From Bacteroidales bacterium (GTDB lineage: Bacteria; Bacteroidota; Bacteroidia; Bacteroidales; VadinHA17): a DNA stretch of 55,805 nt. The DNA is taken from contig JARKQN010000085.1 in the NCBI GenBank assembly GCA_029974835.1, positions 1-55,805 of the forward strand. Reading direction: 5' to 3'. Shown piece after piece: positions 52,649-55,805 of this stretch (position 1 is its first letter; the number at the start of each line of letters is the position of its first letter). The position numbers were made by a program, and so were the translations under genes. Under the pieces are notes generated by a model. It had not been told where the DNA came from and made no database searches. It worked only from the letters and a program-made list of their open reading frames with translations.

Positions 52649-54454
52649 TTATTTGAATCTTTTGTCTATTTCATCCATGGTTATGATGCTGACAACGGGC
52701 CTGCCCGCAGGGGAGTAATTTGGGGATTTGCATGCAAAGAGCCTGTCGATCAGCTGCTCCATCTCTTCCGTTAAAAGGATCCTTCCGTATGGTATTGCAG
52801 CCCCTGCAGCCATGGCTGCTGCAACCCTTTCCTTAATTTCGCCGTGTACATCGGAGAGCTGGCTTTTATATGATTCAATCATCGATATGAAGAAATCGCC
52901 TGCATGAGCGTTTATTACTGAAGCGGGGTAACTTTTGACAAGTATCCTGTAGCTTCCAAGGTCTTCAAATTCAAATCCGGAAGCTGTCAGCGACTCGGCA
53001 ATTTCCTTAAAAAGGTAATAATCGGAGGCTTCGAGAACAACCTCCTCGTTAAAGACCGTCCTCTGGCCTCCCGTAAAGCCGGTTTCAAGACTCTTCAGGT
53101 ATTCCTCGAAGAGTATCCTCTCATGAGCCCTTCTCTGATCGATAACCATAAGACCTGACCTGACAGGGCAGACTATGTATCTTCCCTTAACCTGAAACAG
53201 TCGCCTTCCCGGTGTTGCTGCATCCTCCTTTTTATCTTGTCCCTGTGCTTCGGGTTCGGGTGAATCCTGATACAGTTTTTCCCAGTTGGTAAGCTTTTCC
53301 TTCTCGAATCTTTCAATAAGTTCTCTTCTGGGTGCCCGGGTTTCATCTTTAAAGGGGTTGAATGAGGGATCGGTCTTAATCTGCGGAGGAGCCGGGATAA
53401 GACCGTCAGGTTTTACCGGAATGTCAAAATACGAATCGCTTCCGAAATCGAGAGCGGGTATGATATTGAACCTGCCCAGCGATTCCCTTACCGACGCGTT
53501 CAGTATCTGCCAGATAGCCCTTTCATCCTCAAACTTAACTTCCGTCTTGGTTGGGTGAATGTTCACGTCAATTTTCGAAGGGTCAACGTTAAGGTAAATA
53601 AAGTAGGACGGAATGACATCGGGAGGGAGGATCTTCTGGAACCCCTCGAGCACGGCCTTATGAAGGTAGGGATGCCTGATAAATCTGTCATTGGCAAAGA
53701 AGAACTGCTCTCCCGCGCTTTTTTTTGCGGCTTCGGGTTTGCAGATGTATCCTGAAATGTTTACGATGGTGGTTGAGGTTTCCACATTCAGGAGATCCTG
53801 GCTCATGTTTTTCCCGAAAATTGCCGTTATTCTCTGTTTCAGGTTGCCCTGAGGAAGGGAATGGATTTCCGAATCATTGTGGTGAAGCGAGAATTTTATT
53901 GCGGGATGTGCAAGAGCGATTTTCTGGAACTCGTTAATTATATGCCTGAGCTCGGTGTTGTCCGACTTAAGGAATTTCCTTCGTGCAGGCACGTTGAAGA
54001 ACAGGCTTTTAACTGCAAAATTTGACCCCGTGCGGCATGTGCACACCTCCTGTTTTTCCACTTTTGATCCGCTGATAACCACAAGGGTTCCCGTCTCATC
54101 CTCTTTACGGCGTGTACGGAGTTCAACCATTGCCACGGCGGCTATTGAAGCAAGGGCTTCACCCCTGAAGCCTTTTGTTGTGATGGAAAAGAGATCCCCG
54201 GCGCTCTTTATTTTTGATGTGGAATGCCTTTCAAAGGCGAGCCGCGCGTCGGTCTCCGACATGCCCGTCCCGTCATCAATCACCTGGATAAGGGTTCGCC
54301 CGGCATCCTTGATAATTACCTGTATTTCACCGGCACCCGCGTCAACTGAATTCTCCATCAGTTCCTTGACTACGGATGCCGGCCGCTGGATGACTTCACC
54401 TGCAGCTATCTGGTTGGCAACGGAGTCGGGAAGAAGCCTTATTACGTCGGGCAT
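52649..54454 (-). CDS. mutL: DNA mismatch repair protein MutL
   Basis: An ATPase that couples MutS to strand incision in mismatch repair. The 601-residue protein has the GHKL ATPase domain with MPDVIRLLPDSVANQIAAGEV at the start, ENSVDAGA, the DDGTGMSETD loop and FRGEALASIAAV, then a variable Pro/Asp-rich linker (about 340-400) and the C-terminal dimerisation domain. In the latter, the position of the endonuclease motif DQHA(X)2E(X)4E reads DQRRAHERILFEE (from Asp439), and the usual CPHGRP near the C-terminus is SPAGRP (581-586). Both changes argue against a standard metal-dependent nickase. A -7 box lies directly upstream. Confidence 0.96.
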   Translation of the reverse strand: MPDVIRLLPDSVANQIAAGEVIQRPASVVKELMENSVDAGAGEIQVIIKDAGRTLIQVIDDGTGMSETDARLAFERHSTSKIKSAGDLFSITTKGFRGEALASIAAVAMVELRTRRKEDETGTLVVISGSKVEKQEVCTCRTGSNFAVKSLFFNVPARRKFLKSDNTELRHIINEFQKIALAHPAIKFSLHHNDSEIHSLPQGNLKQRITAIFGKNMSQDLLNVETSTTIVNISGYICKPEAAKKSAGEQFFFANDRFIRHPYLHKAVLEGFQKILPPDVIPSYFIYLNVDPSKIDVNIHPTKTEVKFEDERAIWQILNASVRESLGRFNIIPALDFGSDSYFDIPVKPDGLIPAPPQIKTDPSFNPFKDETRAPRRELIERFEKEKLTNWEKLYQDSPEPEAQGQDKKEDAATPGRRLFQVKGRYIVCPVRSGLMVIDQRRAHERILFEEYLKSLETGFTGGQRTVFNEEVVLEASDYYLFKEIAESLTASGFEFEDLGSYRILVKSYPASVINAHAGDFFISMIESYKSQLSDVHGEIKERVAAAMAAGAAIPYGRILLTEEMEQLIDRLFACKSPNYSPAGRPVVSIITMDEIDKRFK

Positions 54455-54471
54455 GAACAGAAATTAATATG

Positions 54472-54479
54472 CAAATATA
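54472..54479 (-). promoter_or_regulatory. Candidate -7 box for mutL
   Basis: TATATTTG on the minus strand, a full TAnnTTTG match, 18 bases upstream of the mutL ATG. Confidence 0.5.
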
Positions 54480-54546
54480 ATTGTCTTGTCATGAAACAGG
54501 TTGATAAAAAATAAAGATTACCCGATTTTTCAGGCCGGTATACACT

Positions 54547-54606
54547 CTCCCCCTTTCCAAGGGGGAGTAGTCCCGACGCGAGTCGGGACGAGGGGGTTTT
54601 TCTTCT
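54547..54606. repeat. Double palindromic element between mutL and the EEP lipoprotein gene
   Basis: CTCCCCCTT (54547-54555) pairs with AAGGGGGAG (54559-54567); immediately after, TCCCGAC (54571-54577) pairs with GTCGGGA (54582-54588) around a GCGA loop, ending GAGGGGG and a T-run. It lies between two divergent starts, so a terminator role makes little sense. The TCCCGAC/GTCGGGA half also occurs at 11787-11800. Confidence 0.65.
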
Positions 54607-54627
54607 TACTGTAATATTTACATTTAT

Positions 54628-54635
54628 TACCTTTG
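54628..54635 (+). promoter_or_regulatory. Candidate -7 box for the EEP lipoprotein gene
   Basis: TACCTTTG, a full TAnnTTTG match, 14 bases upstream of the ATG at 54650. Confidence 0.45.
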
Positions 54636-54649
54636 GGAAAAGCATCGTC

Positions 54650-55507
54650 ATGAAAAGGTTGTTTATAATTGTATTATTAACACTTATCCCTGTTTTGCCA
54701 TCGTGCAGCGGAGATGACACGATAAAAGTTATAACATTCAACATCAGGTATGACAATCCGCGCGACAGCATAAATGCATGGCCGAACAGGAAAGATTTAC
54801 TGATAAAATTTCTTCAGGAGGAAAAACCCGACCTGTTCGGACTGCAGGAGGCATTGTGGCACCAGTATGCAGCCATCGATTCGGCCATGATAGGATATTC
54901 ATCGGCGGGAGCGGGTCGCGACGACGGGCAGAAAAAAGGAGAAATGAATCCTTTGTTTGTAAACAACGAAAGGTTTGAAATTGTACTCGGCAACACTTTC
55001 TGGCTCAGTGAAACGCCCGGTGTTCCCGGAACAAAAGGGTGGGGGGCATCGCTCCCAAGGATAGTCACCTGGGTGGAGTTGAAGGAAAAAGACACGGGAA
55101 GAAAACTCTTTTATTTCAACACACATTTTGCCCACGACTCCGATTCGGCAAGAGTTATGAGTGCGGGAATACTGCTGAACGAGGTAAAAAAGATCGCGGG
55201 GAACAGCAGGTTTGTGATAACCGGCGACTTCAATATGACACCCGACAGCCGTGCATATTCGATACTTACCGGACCGGGCCCTGAGGCGCCCCTGATTGCG
55301 GATTCTTACAAAATTTCAGAAACACCTCCTGAAGGTCCTGTCGGAACCTTCAACGGATGGAGTGACAATCCGCGCAGTAACCGTATCGATTATATCTTTG
55401 TACGGAGCGGGATGAAGGTAAAAAGCATTTCAACTATTGTCAGGAAACAGGGAGAGATTTTCATTTCCGATCACTGGCCGGTGGCGGGGGAGATATATCT
55501 AAAGTAA
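54650..55507 (+). CDS. Exported EEP-family phosphoesterase lipoprotein
   Basis: A 285-residue lipoprotein (signal ends VLPSC, Cys19) consisting of one EEP phosphoesterase domain. Catalytic and metal-binding elements are all visible: VITFNIRYDNP (Asn), LFGLQEALWHQ (Glu), FNTHFAHDSDSARV (His, Asp), ITGDFNMTP (Asp, Asn), RIDYIFV and the terminal ISDHWPV with catalytic Asp-His. Relatives at the Bacteroidota surface hydrolyse lipid head groups, nucleotides or other phosphodiesters; which applies here cannot be read. It is unrelated in location and length to the minus-strand EEP gene at 49829. Confidence 0.9.
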   Translation: MKRLFIIVLLTLIPVLPSCSGDDTIKVITFNIRYDNPRDSINAWPNRKDLLIKFLQEEKPDLFGLQEALWHQYAAIDSAMIGYSSAGAGRDDGQKKGEMNPLFVNNERFEIVLGNTFWLSETPGVPGTKGWGASLPRIVTWVELKEKDTGRKLFYFNTHFAHDSDSARVMSAGILLNEVKKIAGNSRFVITGDFNMTPDSRAYSILTGPGPEAPLIADSYKISETPPEGPVGTFNGWSDNPRSNRIDYIFVRSGMKVKSISTIVRKQGEIFISDHWPVAGEIYLK

Positions 55508-55805
55508 GGTCATGCCGAAGCCCCGCTTCACGGGGTAAATTCGGCGGAGACACGGGCCGAAGTGTCTGAAGGTTCGTGGGATCTGTCAGGCAAAAAGAAA
55601 GAGATTTGTAAGGCACTGGGTTTTCCGGCCTGAGAATGAGCAAGAAACAAAGGAAGAAAGAGAGAAAATGCAATTATGTACCTGATTATTCCGGATAATT
55701 TTTTTTATTCCGAATAATTCCTTATTATCCCAGCAATCTCCTTTGAGGCTCATGTTTCTTTCTATAAGTTTATAAGAAGAGAGAAGATTTTTAAATTCAT
55801 TGCAT
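55508..55805. other. Right-edge intergenic region (298 bases), no supportable gene
   Basis: Contains a nested palindrome just after the EEP stop (GCCGAA at 55514-55519 with TTCGGC at 55540-55545, inner CCCCG/CGGGG), and an AT-rich imperfect inverted repeat at about 55683-55724 built on ATTATTCCGG and CCGAATAAT. No reading frame with recognisable content is present. The next gene lies beyond the window. Confidence 0.6.

Noticed and set aside
55586-55753. 55-codon minus-strand frame near the right edge
   Set aside because: Short, with unremarkable composition, across an AT-rich inverted repeat; no promoter-like or homologous content seen.

Overview
This window reads as chromosomal DNA of a member of the Bacteroidota, most likely a free-living anaerobic or environmental Bacteroidales-type lineage. 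The evidence is a SusC/SusD pair, a type IX secretion (T9SS) C-terminal sorting domain, the Bacteroidota form of TonB, an S46 dipeptidyl-peptidase, a K+-dependent membrane pyrophosphatase, and many start sites preceded by the Bacteroidota -7 box TAnnTTTG instead of a strong Shine-Dalgarno. The window is about 90% coding. I see no complete IS element, prophage, CRISPR array or rRNA operon.

Layout, left to right. A lipoprotein gene cut by the left edge and pgk are on the minus strand (1-1808). Then come a DUF5916 outer-membrane protein and a ChaN-like protein (2067-5664), a minus-strand Fn3-like lipoprotein, tonB, a small HExxH protein, and plsC with a lipid kinase (6392-9518). A DUF1080 lipoprotein and a GH43-like enzyme converge at 9.6-11.5 kb. 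A repeat-rich intergenic region carries tRNA-Cys(GCA) (11.55-12.1 kb). A minus-strand block holds an S46 peptidase, rnhB and a glycosyltransferase (12.1-16.1 kb). A T9SS cargo gene and a collagen-like/C1q-like gene form a pair (16.4-18.35 kb). prfB follows with an intact programmed +1 frameshift, then both methylmalonyl-CoA mutase subunits, a thioredoxin-fold lipoprotein, a DUF4190 and a DUF2752 protein (18.5-25.3 kb). recX/prmC and ribD diverge from a very tight shared promoter (25.3-27.7 kb). A two-gene locus encodes a TPR-caspase-like protease and a propeller sensor with a SpoIIE phosphatase (27.76-33.3 kb). The minus-strand run dnaE-trxA-LOG follows, then a SusCD pair, rpsP-rimM, an S9 peptidase, hppA and a threonine/serine dehydratase. 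The minus-strand run mutL-rhomboid-rhomboid-EEP comes next, and a second EEP-family lipoprotein ends the window.

How the genes fit together: core housekeeping functions (Pgk, RF2 and its methylase PrmC, S16/RimM, Pol III alpha, MutL, RNase HII, RibD) are interleaved with envelope and nutrient functions. TonB, SusCD, DPP7-type and S9 peptidases and GH43/DUF1080 proteins suggest a peptide- and glycan-scavenging lifestyle. Methylmalonyl-CoA mutase and the ion-pumping pyrophosphatase fit succinate/propionate metabolism and energy conservation in an anaerobe.

The best candidate for something under-described is the adjacent pair at 27759-33296. One gene encodes an exported TPR-caspase-like protease with an intact His/Cys dyad. 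Six bases downstream, the other encodes a periplasmic beta-propeller sensor joined through one membrane helix to a cytoplasmic PP2C/SpoIIE phosphatase. Their gene order and predicted topology suggest a signalling-protease module, but this is inference from sequence only.
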